From Strongyloides papillosus (lineage: Eukaryota > Nematoda > Chromadorea > Rhabditida > Strongyloididae), in contig SRSI01000007.1 of NCBI GenBank assembly GCA_005656395.1, forward strand, positions 62,001-126,000: DNA of 64,000 nucleotides, read 5' to 3'. Both the position numbers and the translations under genes were made by a program. Shown here in pieces: positions 44,620-56,996 of this stretch. The notes beneath the pieces were generated by a model. That model was not told the origin of the DNA and searched no databases. It saw only the letters and a list, made by a program, of their open reading frames with translations. Position 1 is the stretch's first letter, and every line of letters starts with the position of its first letter.

Positions 44620-45628
44620 ATGTTGTTATCACATTATATAGTAATTTTTATGCTGTTTATTTTAATTAATTTAGCTTATCAATTGATATTGGTTCCGTAC
44701 CGGAAAATAATAAAAGAAAAAACTTATCTCTTTGAATATAAAGGTCATGGCTATAGAACTATGGTCGAAATGGTGAGAAGGATTGTAAAAGATAAAGAAT
44801 TAGATGATATTGATAATATTTGTATATATTATGTTGGTTTTCTAGAACATAAAAAATTTACTAAAATTAATGTACAAACTTGCGAAGGTGTAAAATCATT
44901 TCTGTATCCACATTGTAAACCAATCAAATATAACGTAACACATCCTAATAATCATAAGCCAAATATATACCTATGTGGTCATAAGGCTTTTACAAATTTT
45001 GAACTTGCTCTTGAATATTCGTTAAAATTTAATTGTTATATTAAATTTGGAAAAGATGTCACTCACATATTACCTGCTCCAAAGAAATTCTGTGTTATGA
45101 CAGTATATAGTAAACTATGTTATGTAAAAAATTGGAACAGTTATCATATATGGAAAACAGTTTGGTCTAATTGTGACAATGATTGTTACTACTACAAAAA
45201 ATTTGCACACACTAAAAAAAGAGTAAGTTAACTTTCTATGTCCTTTTAAAATTATTATATAGTATTTGGATGAGATCAATTATTATAGGAAATCTGTTGG
45301 AAATTCAGCTCATGTTTTATATATAAAATTGGTTATTTTGGCTCAGAAGCGGGCTGATTTAATGGCTAAATATGGATACTTAATGCCTGATCCAAGGAAA
45401 TACTACGATGAACTCATTGCTTCTAGTGAATATGGTCATGGAATTTATTTAATAAAGATTCTTTATGACGATGTTTGGTTTCACAATTCAAATTTCAATC
45501 GAATTTCAGCAAAAAAAAGAGAAATGGCGCGATTATTGTCTAGCAACCAAAAGCATATTGGAATTGGTATAGCAAAGAAAGGTAAAGCTGTTTATGTATG
45601 CATAAAGTTTACGCCAAAATTAATATAA
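44620..45628 (+). CDS. CAP (SCP/TAPS) family secreted protein, copy 3
   Basis: Exon 1 44620-45222 (201 codons), 40-bp intron, exon 2 45263-45628; 322 residues. Signal-like start MLLSHYIVIFMLFILINLAY. Exon 1 ends IWKTVWSNCDNDCYYYKKFAHTKKR, typical for the family with W-x2-C-x3-C (in the form WSNCDNDC). Exon 2 begins YLDEINYYRKSVGNSAHV and contains AQKRADLMAKYG, YGHGIYLIKILYDD and HIGIGIAKKGKAVYVCIKFT. It is the nearest intact relative of the pseudogene 1.75 kb upstream. Confidence 0.87.
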
Positions 45629-46391
45629 AAGAATAAAATTAAAAATTATTTATGATATATAAAAACGTTATTTCAAAGGATTTGATGTGGTTAACATGTT
45701 CACTAATCTATAAGTTTAGATAAATCATTTATTTGGTAAAATAAATTTCTGCAACGTGGTTATTAAAAAAATTATTTGCTCATTAAATTAAATATATTTT
45801 TACTTTCAAAACTTCACAAAATTTGTTATTAAATACTCTTTCTCAAGAATGGAATAATTATAATATATAGTTATTTAAGTTTCAGCTTTGTAAATAAAAA
45901 GATTTACCATATAAAAATGATTTAAATTTCCAAGTTGATCATAAATTAACTTAATTTGTGACAAAAAAGGTTTAAACTTGATTAATTAAGTTCTAAAATA
46001 GTGTTTTGTTATTAAAATAATTTTTAATTATTCGCGACTTTCAAAACGTGATGATTTTTTTGGTGTATATTCTTGACCAATCATCAAACTAAATAGAATA
46101 TTTTAAAAAGAACATTCTGTTAAAATATTAGCCCAAAAAATAGTAGGAAAATATTTTTTTTGAATACATCTATGATATTATTATCATTGCGATCAGAATT
46201 TTATATGGAATACGTATAAAATATTTATTTATTATGATTGTTAAAACAGTTAACATATTTCACGAAGAATACCCATATTAAAATTATCTAAATTACTAGA
46301 TAATCGATTTGTTAAACATATTTTGAATTTATAATTTATATGTTTATTTATACTTTTGCTTCATCATATTTTAATTTAAATGTTTCCACAT
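45629..46391. other. Spacer between CAP units
   Basis: No gene. The block AGCTTTGTAAATAAAAAGAT lies at 45884-45910. ATAAAA just after the stop may be a polyadenylation signal. Confidence 0.5.
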
Positions 46392-46399
46392 TATAAAAA
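46392..46399 (+). promoter_or_regulatory. TATA box of CAP copy 4
   Basis: TATAAAAA followed by GACATGAAATATTATTA, 44 bp before the ATG; TTTATTTATACTTTT about 48 bp upstream. Confidence 0.55.
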
Positions 46400-46435
46400 G
46401 ACATGAAATATTATTATTAATAACATCAGAAAAAA

Positions 46436-47441
46436 ATGTTATTATCATATTATGTAATATTTTTTACTCTGTTTATTTTAATTATTTTAACTAATCAAAT
46501 AATAATAATTCCATACTTGATTAATTTATCACACACACAATACAATATTGAATATAAAGGCCGCAATTATAGTTCTGTGGCATCATTGGTAAAAAAAATT
46601 TTAAAAGAAAAATATATTCAACATTTTGAGGATGTTTGTCTATACAATGCAGGCTACAGAAAAAGAGGAAAAGTTATTAAAACTCTCGAAAATACTTGTT
46701 ATAGCATATTACCATTTATTTATCAACATTATAGTCATACAAAAATTGAAGTTATGTATCCTTATAGTTATCACGAAGATGTGTACACTTGTGGCATTTA
46801 TGTCGCATACAAATTTCAGGCTATTCTTGATTTTGCATTGAAAAAACATTGCCTTATAGAATTTAAACCTCGTGGTCTAAAACCAATGTCTCCACCAGCC
46901 AGTTGCTGTATTTATACATTGTATGGTAAAAGATGTCATATGAAAAATTCAATTCCTCCTAGTTACTGGAAAAAAATTTGGTCTAATTGTAATAGTGAAT
47001 GCTACTATTCTAATAATTTTTTAACTACAGAAAAAAATGTAAGTTAGTTTCCAAACTTATTAGGTATATAAATAGTATTTGCGAGAGATAAATCATTATA
47101 GAAAAATTTTTGAGAATAACCCCCTATATTGGAATATGAAATTATCTGGACTAGCACAAAATCGTGCTTCTTATATGGCTAAACGTAAAAAATTATTACC
47201 TGACCCAAGCAAAACGTATGATGAATTAATTGCTTATGCTCCCTCAGCTAATGGTATCTATCTAATAAATTTGCTATACGAAGAAGCACTATTTGAGAAT
47301 AGTAAAATTAACAAATTATCACCAAGAAAAAAGGAAATGGCACGTTTATTGACCTCTTATCAGCATTATATTGGATTTGGCATGGCAAAAAATGGTAATT
47401 CAGTTTATATTTGTATAAAATTTACTTCAAAGTCAATGTAG
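46436..47441 (+). CDS. CAP (SCP/TAPS) family secreted protein, copy 4
   Basis: Exon 1 46436-47038, 37-bp intron, exon 2 47076-47441; 322 residues. After the signal (MLLSYYVIFFTLFILIILTN), exon 1 has YKGRNYSSVASLVKKILKEK, DVCLYNAGYRKRGKVIK, DVYTCGIYVAYKFQAILDFAL and IWSNCNSECYYSNNF. Exon 2 begins YLREINHYRKIFENNPLY and has NGIYLINLLYEEALF, MARLLTSYQHYIGFGMAKNG and VYICIKFTSKSM. It bridges the two halves of the array: its KKILKEK and VAYKFQAILD segments resemble copies 7-9, while the rest resembles copies 5 and 6. Confidence 0.87.
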
Positions 47442-48824
47442 AAGAAGCAGATTAGAAGTAAAAATGTAAAATATTTTTATTTTAATTCCTATGCTTAATT
47501 CATAAAAAATATTTATGAGTTTAAGTATAAACTTCAATTAACAAAATAAAGTTCTTCAACATATTAAAATGCAAAATACTTATTTGTTTCTAAATTCAGT
47601 GTGTTTTTATTTCCAAAAATTAATAACCTTCATATTTATGTTTTAGTTTTGTAAAAAAGAAGATTCACCATCTTAATTTCATTTGAGTTTCAAGCTTTGT
47701 CTTAGACTGTTTAGTTTATTAAACTAGTATGCAATTAATGAAATCATTCCTAAAATAATATTTTGTTATTAAAAACTTTTAATAACGTGTATGCCAGGTG
47801 ACTCGTTTAATTGCTTCTCAGATTTCTACATTAATAACTTTTTTTATTATTGAGAAACAGATGAGATATCATATTCATTTATAGCCGAGAAGTATACTAC
47901 TAATTCTTATAAGTTCTATGTAGAAATCTAGATTTTAAGTAGATTTTTGGATCTTCACATAAAGTATATTTCGAAAAATCAAATTAATATAACTTTATCT
48001 ACATATTCTTGAAAAATCATGGTGATATAAGTTCACTAACAATATTCTGTCATTTAATATTTAAATTCTTAAAAAATTTAATAGATATAATGCAGACGTC
48101 TTGAGGAAAACGTGAAAAATGAAGGTTAGTAAATTATTTTTATTATAATTGGTTAGTAAGTTAGATGTAGAGATTGTCAATAAAATAAATTTCTAATTCA
48201 GACATATTGTATGGGAGTCGTTTCTAGAACTATTTAAGCTTGTAGACTAAGTTGTAGGATCTCATAGAGAATTAGTAGGTAAGAAATAGAAAGCGATATT
48301 AAAGCAACATATTCTATATAAAGTTAATTTTAGGTGATTTAGAAGTATTTTGAGTTTGTTAAGCAAAATTTGTTATTACGTAGTAGATTTTTAAACGCCA
48401 GTGGTAGAATTTGTCAATAAGGAAAACAGTATTATCAAAATAACAAATATTCTAGTAAAATGTAGATAAGAATTAACGTTTTTAGTATTAAAAAATTACA
48501 ATAATATTTTTCTATGTAAAAAAATTTCATTGTTTTGAATTTAATAAATTCATCTAAAATACACAGGTACATAACTCTGATAAACTAATCCAGATTTCTA
48601 TGTGGAACTTGTACAAAGTAAATTCGTTGGCTACAAAATTGAAATAATATTTATTTATTATTATTAAAATAGTTAACATATTTCATGTAGAATAACGATA
48701 TTAAGTTTCTCCAAATTTCTAGAAAATTTCTAGAAAATTAGATTGTTAAACATATGTTGACTTTATAATTTACGTGTTTACTTGCACTTTTGCTTCCATT
48801 ATTTCTAGATTAAAACCTTTCCGA
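47442..48824. other. Long spacer upstream of CAP copy 5
   Basis: No gene. The array block is at 47644-47671 in weakened form. A 12-bp inverted repeat AGATTTCTACAT lies at 47820-47831 and 47918-47929. From about 48330 the sequence matches 53655-54190 upstream of copy 6, which shows that gene and upstream DNA were duplicated together. Confidence 0.5.
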
Positions 48825-48832
48825 TATAAAAA
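48825..48832 (+). promoter_or_regulatory. TATA box of CAP copy 5
   Basis: TATAAAAA followed by GACATAAATTATTATTT, 38 bp before the ATG; TTTACTTGCACTTTTGCTT about 45 bp upstream. Confidence 0.55.
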
Positions 48833-48862
48833 GACATAAATTATTATTTATTACATTAAAAA

Positions 48863-49868
48863 ATGTATATATCATATTACGAAATATTATTTATTCTGAT
48901 TGTTCTAATTACTTTAACTCATCAAATATTATTAGCTCCATATTTGATAAAATTACTTAAATCAAAATCTCTTTTCGAGTACAAAACCGTTACATATAGT
49001 AATATAACATTAATGGTAAAAAGAATTCTAAAAGAAAAATATACAGATAAAATCGAAGAGGTTTGTATTTATAATTCTGGTCATAGAAAAAGAAACATGA
49101 TTGTTAAAGTTATTGTACCAAAATGTGAAAGTATATTACCATATGTTTATCAACATTATAGTTCTACAAAAATTGATGTCATAAATCCTAGTACTTATGG
49201 AGAAGACGTATATTCTTGCAACAATAGAATTTTCTACGATTTTGAGAGTGCTCTTGACTATGCATTGAAAACACGTAACTATATTACATTTAATCCACGC
49301 GGTGGCAGTCCAATACCTCCACTAGGAGATTTCTGTATTTTGACAAGATATGGTAAATTATGTCAAATGAAAAATTCACCCCTTCCCAATCACTGGAAAA
49401 AGATTTGGTCTAATTGTAATAGTGATTGCTATTTTTATAAAAATTTTATCGTCGCAAAAAAAAATGTAAGTTAACTTTAAAAGTTATTAATTTTATAAAT
49501 AGTATTTGGAAGAGATTAATTTCAACAGAAAAATTTACAAAGATTTGCCTCTAACTTTAAATGCAAAATTATCTGAACTAGCCCAAAGATGTGCTAATTT
49601 AATGGCAAAATTAAAACGTTTAAGGTCCGAGCAAACGAAAAACATTAATGAAATAGTTGCTTATGCTCCTAATGCTAATGGTATGTATTTAATGAAACTA
49701 TTATTTGAAGATTCGTATTATGTGAATCGTAACACTAATAAAATATTACCGAAAAACAGTAAAATAGGACAATTATTGTCTCCTAAACAAAGATTTATTG
49801 GAATTGGTATGACTAAGGAAGGTAGTGGAGTTTTTATTTGCTTAAAATATACTTCAATGCGAGTTTAG
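48863..49868 (+). CDS. CAP (SCP/TAPS) family secreted protein, copy 5
   Basis: Exon 1 48863-49465, 37-bp intron, exon 2 49503-49868; 322 residues. Signal-like MYISYYEILFILIVLITLTH. Exon 1 has VCIYNSGHRKR, VYSCNNRIFYDFESALDYAL, TFNPRGGSPIPPLGDFC and IWSNCNSDCYFYKNF. Exon 2 begins YLEEINFNRKIYKDLPLTL (NR in place of the usual YR) with ANGMYLMKLLFEDSYY and FIGIGMTKEGSGVFICLKYT. It is a recent duplicate of copy 6: long stretches such as RIFYDFESALDYALKT and NANGMYLMKLLFEDSYYV are identical. The 1.7-kb inverted-repeat element lies between them. Confidence 0.87.
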
Positions 49869-50266
49869 AAGAATCAGATTAAACACATAAAATCGAATCC
49901 TTCTCTCACGAAGGATGTTATGTAAAACTATTTTTTTTGTACATATATTTTCGTAGGTCTCATTTTTGCATATACAAAATTCTACAAAATAAAGTATATT
50001 TTATTATTCTTTGTATATACAGTTAATATGATAGATAACTATTTTAAAATAATATGCTCATATCAAAAATTATTAAATGCATATAACATTCGTTTTTAAA
50101 ATCACTAAACAAAAAATTATGAGCGGAAACACTGCTTTCATTTTTTTTACATAATTTATTTGTCTAATAATGGACATGAAAAAAATAGTAAAATTTACTA
50201 AGTTTTTTAAAATATTAAATACATTTAAATTTGATAAATTTCTTTATTTCGTGTGTTTTTGGAATA

Positions 50267-51997
50267 TACACTTAAAAATGAAAACTGTTGTTTTGACAAA
50301 TACACTATAACCCTCCGATGTAGTGTTAAGATAATAAAATATTCATTTATTTTATTATTAAAGTTACTGTTATTAAATATTCTAAGTATACTCAATTTAA
50401 AAAAATTACTATAGTACTTGTCATAAATGTCAAATCACTTAAAAACAAAATGAGATATCATTTTTCATAAATCCATATACCTTTATTTATTATTGTTTGT
50501 GGTTTTTTCTGGAAATGTATTGTATATTTTAAAAAGCAGATATATAAGTTGTATTGACTGTATATGGTGTCGAAACGACTTACATATTTGTTATAATAGT
50601 TTGCCATGCTTTTTTTAGAAAATGTATATACATTTCTTATAAAATGTACATACTCTGTCAAAACGACATTACCTATACATTTTTTTATAAAAGTGCACAT
50701 AAATTTCTTATAACTTACCATACATTTTTTTAAAAGTGAATCGTTATATTAACATAAATGTATGATCAATCTTAAAAATTAGACTTGATTTTTCTATTAA
50801 ATTAACTATACTAAATAGTGATTTTATACAGGTTAAAACGACTGGCACAATAAAATAGTGCCAAAAATTCAACATTTCAACAGAAATTGTCGATCTATTA
50901 CATTTTTCATAAAATATACGAAAGGTCGTAAATTATAAATGCTAAAATAATAAATTTAACATGTAATATGTCTGTTTTTACAATTAATACTGTTTTTAAG
51001 TGATGTTTTATTCTTTTTAAATATTATTGCATTTTTTTATATTAATTTAATCTATTTTTCAACAAAAATATTTATAAATTAACAAAATTTAATAACGTGA
51101 GTAATTTTTAAAACTTTTAAGTGATTAAAAGTAATTTTTTTTAAACAATAGGTATTTATTTTGTTATCTTAATAATTATAAAAATTTTAAAATAACTATT
51201 ATTTACAATTTTATTAAATTTTAGTATGCAAATTACAAAAGAAATGTTTCAAAAGATTGTACAAGTCTAAAATAATAATATCCATATTTTATTTCTTTTG
51301 ATGTATAATTATCGTCTATAACAATCATAATTAATTAGTTTTACCTTTCTCAAACTCTTATAGTAGTTAAGGTTCACATTTAAAATATTTTTCTTCCTTT
51401 TTGAATCTTTCGTAAGTCATTCTCAAAAATCATAGGGGTTTCACTTTATCACTAGTAATTTTAAAAAGATTCATATACATTTTTATAAAAAATATATATC
51501 AATTTACAAATATAAGTATGTATTTTGCATTGATTATATATAATTTCTTATAAAAAAACAACCATACAATTTAAAAAATGTATAGTAAATATCGTTTAGA
51601 AATGTCTATACATTTTATACAAAAATGTATAACAAGTAATAAAAAAAGTATGTATGTCGTTTCGACTGTATGTACATTTTTAAAAAAATGCTATAAAATT
51701 TCGAAAAATGTTTGGTACTTTCTTTAGGATATGTCTATGCATTTTTTTATAAAAATATATAGCAATTTCTAAAAGAAGGTATGTTTGTCGTTTTGACTGT
51801 ATGTACATTTTCTTTAAAAAAGTCATACATTTTACGAAAAATATATGGCATTTCTTGAAAAATTGATACATATTTTATATATATAATGTGAGTCCAATTA
51901 ACAATAAGATAATTGGTAGTCGAAATAACAGAATTCTGCATTATAACCCTTGATTCCACAATTTCTGTCAAAACAACAGTTTTAAATTTTGAGTGTA
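50267..51997. mobile_element. TA-flanked inverted-repeat element with repeated GTCGTTTTGAC motif
   Basis: Both ends read TACACT(T/C)AAAA...AAAACTGTTGTTTTGACA in opposite orientation, about 29 of 32 bases equal, and TA duplication fits. The 11-base motif GTCGTTTTGAC, or its complement GTCAAAACGAC, with variants recurs at about 50570, 50658, 50832, 51658, 51788 and the ends. TGTATGTACATTTT units are also repeated. There is no coding frame that resembles a transposase. The left ~560 bp are repeated at 27053-27808. Probably a non-autonomous Tc1/mariner-type or composite element. Confidence 0.75.
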
Positions 51998-52046
51998 ATC
52001 TTCAATAAATGTATTTTTTTGACTTAAAATAATGTAGTAAAGTTAT

Positions 52047-52630
52047 TTATATTTTAACCGATGAAAGTATAATAAATAGAAAGATAGATTTTGCTTTTTT
52101 TATCTTCAATATCAACTGTATCATCTTCAGTGATGTGGAGCCATTTATCTGGAATGACACCATATACTCATCAACAACATCGCCTTGAATAGCAATTTTA
52201 TCGGCTCCTGTTACACTACTAAAACAGACTAACTTGAATGTAAAGAACTTTGTTGCTACTTTAAAATCAATTTTATAAGTGTAAAGGAACGGGATTCCTA
52301 TGTGGAATTTAGGGGTATAAAATCTTAGAAAAATCATCACATTATTATTATTGTATTTTCTCACTTTAACTGACGTCATCATTTTTGTAATAAAATATAT
52401 TTCTAACCCTGTGTTGGATTTACAATAAGTACTAAGATTTGTAACAGTTGTTGTATATCTATTTGTTTCTCCTGAAGCTCTATATGCAGAACTGTTTTTG
52501 GTTCATCCACAGCAACACTTAATTCTTATACGTCCACGTTTCTGATGCCTATTTTTCTCAAGTACATCATTATTTTTTATCACAATTCCTTCTACATATT
52601 TTACAACCTCTTGACTTGATTGTGTAGAAT
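52047..52630 (-). pseudogene. Unrecognised open stretch with one stop
   Basis: On the minus strand one frame runs from about 52630 to TAA 52047, about 190 codons, interrupted by a single TGA after KRGRIRIKCCCG. The second part is open for 136 codons (AYRASGETNRYTTTVTNL ... FYTPKFHIGIPFLYTYKIDF ... GADKIAIQGDVVDEYMVSF). Base composition is less A+T-biased than the spacers and the amino-acid content is unlike random sequence. I do not recognise the family. A possible acceptor (TTTTTCAG) lies just upstream at about 52680, so it may be an exon of a decayed gene or transposon. Confidence 0.4.
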
Positions 52631-52699
52631 AATTTTTTTATATTATACTCATAATACTCAAATAGCATTGCACATTCTGAAAAATTATTACTAAAAACT

Positions 52700-54100
52700 T
52701 AAAAAACTTTAAACTTAACTGAACGATAGACAAATTCCAAAGAATATGTTGGGTTATTTTCCTTAACTTCAGTCATATTTAATAAGTAAAAGGTAAAATT
52801 AAAAAGCTATTTCTTGAGATATAAAACTTACCATACCTGGATTACTCCAATTGTCTTGTCATTTAAAAAAATTTATTTTATCCTGATTACCTATATAATG
52901 GTCAATTATTCTAAAAAAGCTTACCCAACTTCTATTTATGTCATAGAATCTTCTCTAGAAATTATAATATTCTTTAATAACAGTACATTTCATTGAATTT
53001 ATCAACCGCGTTGGTTACTTTGATTAAATAAAATTTCATGTTTGAAGAAAAAAAAGGTTTAATTTTATTTAACAAAACGAAGGGTCACCTGTTAAATAAT
53101 CATAAAATAACTATTCCTTCGTTTTTTATTATAATATGTAAAAACAAAATAACGTTATGTTTTTTATAAATTTTAGTATTCAATTTCTTTTAAATTAGAC
53201 ATAACAAATAAAAGAGAATTGTATGTATTTTATATGCTAGTAAATTATTATTTTGATTATTAAAACATTGTATACTTCCAGTAAAATAATATTTGTTAAA
53301 AATAGAAATAATGTGTTTTTGTAAAAAAATAATTAGCATTTCTTATCATTTTGAGGGTATTTTTATTTATTCTTGAATACATTTTTTGTTTATTTTTATA
53401 TATTTAATTTGGAGAAATGGTCATAGTATTTCGTTGCTTTTTTAAAGAATCTTTTAAACACATAAAATTAATAATTTTTATTTTTTTTGTTTATGTAAAT
53501 AACGAAAAAAGTACTAGCAAAATATTAAAAATATATATATTACTTAAACCCACATCATATGTATCGTAGACGAAGGATTTGATTTTATGTGATATGATCT
53601 CATACAGGTTTATTAAGTAAGAATTATCAATAAGACAACATATCTTATATAAAGATAGTTCTAGGTGATTTAGAATTAATTTGAGTTTATCAATCAAAAT
53701 TTATTATTCAGTAGCAGATTGTTACAGTTCAGTAGTACAATTTGTCTACAAGAAAGACTAAATTCTCAGGATAATAAACAGTTTAGTATTATGTAAAAAA
53801 GAAGCTAAGATTTTAATATTAAAAAATTACAATAATAACTTTTATGTAGAAAAGTTGCATTAACTTGAATCCATTAAATTTACCTTAAATGTGCAGATCT
53901 ACAACTCTGGTAAAATAACACAGGTTTTTATATGGCAACTATAAAGGATAAAAAGCATATATGTTGACAATAAAATTAAAATAATATTTATTTACTATCA
54001 TTATTAAATCAGTTAGCATATTTTATTTGGAATAACGATATTAAAATTCTACAAATTTGTAGATAATAAATTTATTGAACATGTGTTAAATCAATAATTT
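52700..54100. other. Spacer upstream of CAP copy 6
   Basis: No gene seen. From about 53655 it is the duplicate of 48330-48860. Confidence 0.45.
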
Positions 54101-54101
54101 A

Positions 54102-54160
54102 AGTATTTACTTATACTTTTTTTTTTGTTTTTTGATTAAAACGTTTTTACTATAAAAAGA
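54102..54160 (+). promoter_or_regulatory. Core promoter of CAP copy 6 (type example)
   Basis: GTATTTACTTATACTTTT near 54102, then TATAAAAA at 54151-54158 followed by GACATAAATTATTATTA, 40 bp before the ATG. The same two boxes with similar spacing are found for all intact CAP genes and for the truncated copy at 40761. Confidence 0.65.
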
Positions 54161-54190
54161 CATAAATTATTATTATTTGTTAACCAAAAA

Positions 54191-55196
54191 ATGGTAATAT
54201 TACATTACGAAATAATTTTTACTTTAATTGTTCTTATTACTTCGACTAACCAAATATTATTAGTTCCATATTTAGTAAAATTAGCTAAACCAAATTCACT
54301 TTTTGAATACAAAGGTCATACCTATAGTAGTATAACATCGATGGTAAAAAGTATTCTAAAAGAAAAATTTATAGATAAAATTGAAGATGTTTGTATTTAT
54401 AATGCTGGTAGAAGAGTAGAAAATACGATTGTTAAAATTATTGTACCAATTTGTCAAAGTATATTACCATTTGCCTATCAGCACTATGGTTCCACTGAAG
54501 TTGATGTCATATATCCTAAAAGTTATCGAGATGACGTATATTATTGCGGTTATAGAATCTTCTACGATTTTGAGAGTGCTCTTGATTATGCATTGAAAAC
54601 ACGTAGCTATATCACATTTAATCCACGTGGTGGCAATCCAATAGCTCCACTAAGAGATTTCTGTATCTTGACGACACATGGTAGAATATGTCAAATGAAA
54701 AATTCACCTCTTCCGAATTACTGGAAAAAAATTTGGTCTAATTGTAATAGTGATTGCTATTTTTATAAAAATTTTATCATCGCAAAAAAAATTGTAAGTT
54801 AACTTTAGAACTTATTAATTTCATTATTAGTATTTGCATGAAATTAATTCATATAGAAAGCTTTTTAAAAGTTTGCCTTTAAATTTGAATACGAAATTAT
54901 TTGGACTAGCCCAAAAATGTGCTAATTTAATGGCAAAATTAAAACGTTTAAAGTGTGTGAAAATGAAAAACATCGATGAAATAACTGCTTATGCTCCTAA
55001 CGCTAATGGTATGTATTTAATGAAACTATTATTTGAAGATTCTTATTATGTGGATCGTTATACTAATAAAATATTACTAAAAAGTAATGAAATGGGACGA
55101 TTATTGTCTCCTAAACAAAAATTTATCGGAATTGGTATGACAAAGAAAGGTAATGGAGTATTTATTTGCTTAAAATATACTTCAATTAAAATATAG
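54191..55196 (+). CDS. CAP (SCP/TAPS) family secreted protein, copy 6
   Basis: Exon 1 54191-54793, 37-bp intron, exon 2 54831-55196; 322 residues. Start MVILHYEIIFTLIVLITSTN. Cysteines in exon 1: VCIYNAG, PICQS, YYCGY, FCILT, ICQMK, NCNSDC; all are shared with copy 5. Exon 2 begins YLHEINSYRKLFKSLPLN and ends VFICLKYTSIKI. FESALDYALKTRSYITFN is nearly the same as in copy 5. The CAP signature position reads MGRLLSPKQKFIGIG. Confidence 0.87.
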
Positions 55197-55943
55197 AGAA
55201 ATCAGATTAAAATGAATAAATATATTAAATAAAAATTTTTTTATTTAAATTGCTATACTTAATTTGTGAACATTATTTAAAAGTTTAGGCAAATCATTTT
55301 GTTTAGTAGAATAATGTTCTCCAATATATTGAATAAAAAGAATAATTTATTAAATTTGGCGTATTTTTATTTACACAAATTAAACTAAATTTGACATTGA
55401 TTTTTTTCATAAAATCAAGCAAATTTAATTTTTAATTTTTAGCTTTGTAAATAAAAAAATCTACCACTCTACTGAATTAAAATTTTCAAACTTTGCCTAA
55501 GACAATAAAATTTATGGGACAAAATATGCAATTTTTGAGATCATTTCTGACATATCACTATGTCATTCAAATAAAAACTATCAATTACACGTTTATATAC
55601 AGATTTAGCAGTTTTTTTAACCACATTCGTGGGCAATAATTAGATAAAATAGAATTTTGCAGAAATTATTTTAACAAAATACTAATTAACAAAATAACAG
55701 AAATAAATTTTATAGTAATATCTATAATATAAGCGTCATTTTATATTGACTATGAATATGATATTTATTTAATAATTATTATTAAGCAAGATAGTATATA
55801 TTAATATCATTTTTTTATCTAGAAAATGATATAAAAATCATCTTATTTACTTGGCAAATTGTTTACAAAAACCATAAATTAAAAAAACAATTTTTTATTG
55901 CATTTACCTATACTTAATAATATTTTAACTGTAAAATTTTCGA
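55197..55943. other. Spacer between CAP units
   Basis: No gene. Array block AGCTTTGTAAATAAAAAAAT at 55441-55466. Confidence 0.5.
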
Positions 55944-55985
55944 TATATAAATCCACTAATTATTACTGTTGACATACTCAAAAAG

Positions 55986-56996
55986 ATGTTAGTAGCGTAT
56001 TACACGATCAGTATTATTATATTTATTCTAATTGCTTCAACTACCCAATTAATAGTAATTCCATACCTAATAAGGCTAAAAAATAAAAATAAATTAGTTG
56101 AATACAAAGGCTATGTTTACAAAAGTTTATCAGATTTAGTAAAGCGTATTCTTAAAGAACAATTTCCAGAAACCATTGAAGGTATTTGCATTTATAATGC
56201 TGGTCTGAAAAAAGGAGAACAAATCTATAAAATTTTTTCATTTACATGTGAAAGTATACTAAAATATCGTTATCCACACTATGGGTCCATTGAATATGAA
56301 GTTATGTATCCTAATAGTGTTCGGCAAAATGCGTACTACTGTGGCAAAGACGTTGCATACAATTTTCCGACAATTATTGACTATGCACTTAAAAACCATT
56401 GCTATATCCAATTCCGACCACGTCATTTCAGACCAACACCACCACCACTACAGTTTTGTGTCTCTACGTTACATGGTAGATTGTGTCTAGAGAGAACTTC
56501 AACAGCTTCTCAATACTGGCAAAATCTTTGGTCTGATTGCGATAGAAAATGTTTTTACGGAAACAATTTTGTTCGTCCAAGATTGAAAGTAAGTTGATTT
56601 TTAAGCTTTTTAAATGTAAATTATTAGTATCTATTAGAGTTAAATTACTACAGAAAGGGTTTATGGAAGAAACCTCTATTTCTGAGTGAGAAATTAAGTC
56701 TTTCGGCAACCGCTCGAGCTGAAAAAATGGTTAAAAGTAAAAGGATATTACCTAATTCAAAGAAAGATGAAACTGAATTGGCTTTTTATGCTCCAGGTGT
56801 TTATGGGATTTATATACCGAGGATTATACTTGAAAATTTATTTGAAAAGAACAGTATTTCAAAAAAGGAATCATCACACAAAAAAACGTTTTCAATATTA
56901 TTTGACGGTAATCATAGATATATAGGAATGGGATTTGCAAAAAGAGGTAACGGTGCTTACATTTGCATAAAGCTTTCTAAAAGCTTAGAAGAATAA
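55986..56996 (+). CDS. CAP (SCP/TAPS) family secreted protein, copy 7
   Basis: Exon 1 55986-56588, 39-bp intron, exon 2 56628-56996 (123 codons); 323 residues. Start MLVAYYTISIIIFILIASTT; TATATAAA at 55944, 42 bp before the ATG. Exon 1 has GICIYNAGLKKGEQI, YYCGKDVAYNFPTIIDYAL, PTPPPLQFC and LWSDCDRKCFYGNNF. Exon 2 begins YLLELNYYRKGLWKKPLF and has YGIYIPRIILENLF and IGMGFAKRGNGAYICIKLSKSLEE. With copy 8 it forms a subgroup with a longer, Glu-ended C-terminus and Ile-Pro in the helix motif (YIPRI for YLMKI). Confidence 0.86.

Noticed and set aside
46626..46841. Out-of-frame reading frames within CAP exons (46626, 56281, 59731 and similar)
   Set aside because: They overlap conserved family exons in another frame or strand and have no relatives among the other copies.
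52047..52382. Heavy-metal-associated (HMA)-type domain
   Set aside because: The segment IAIQGDVVDEY loosely resembles such proteins, but there is no CxxC metal site and the remainder does not fit.
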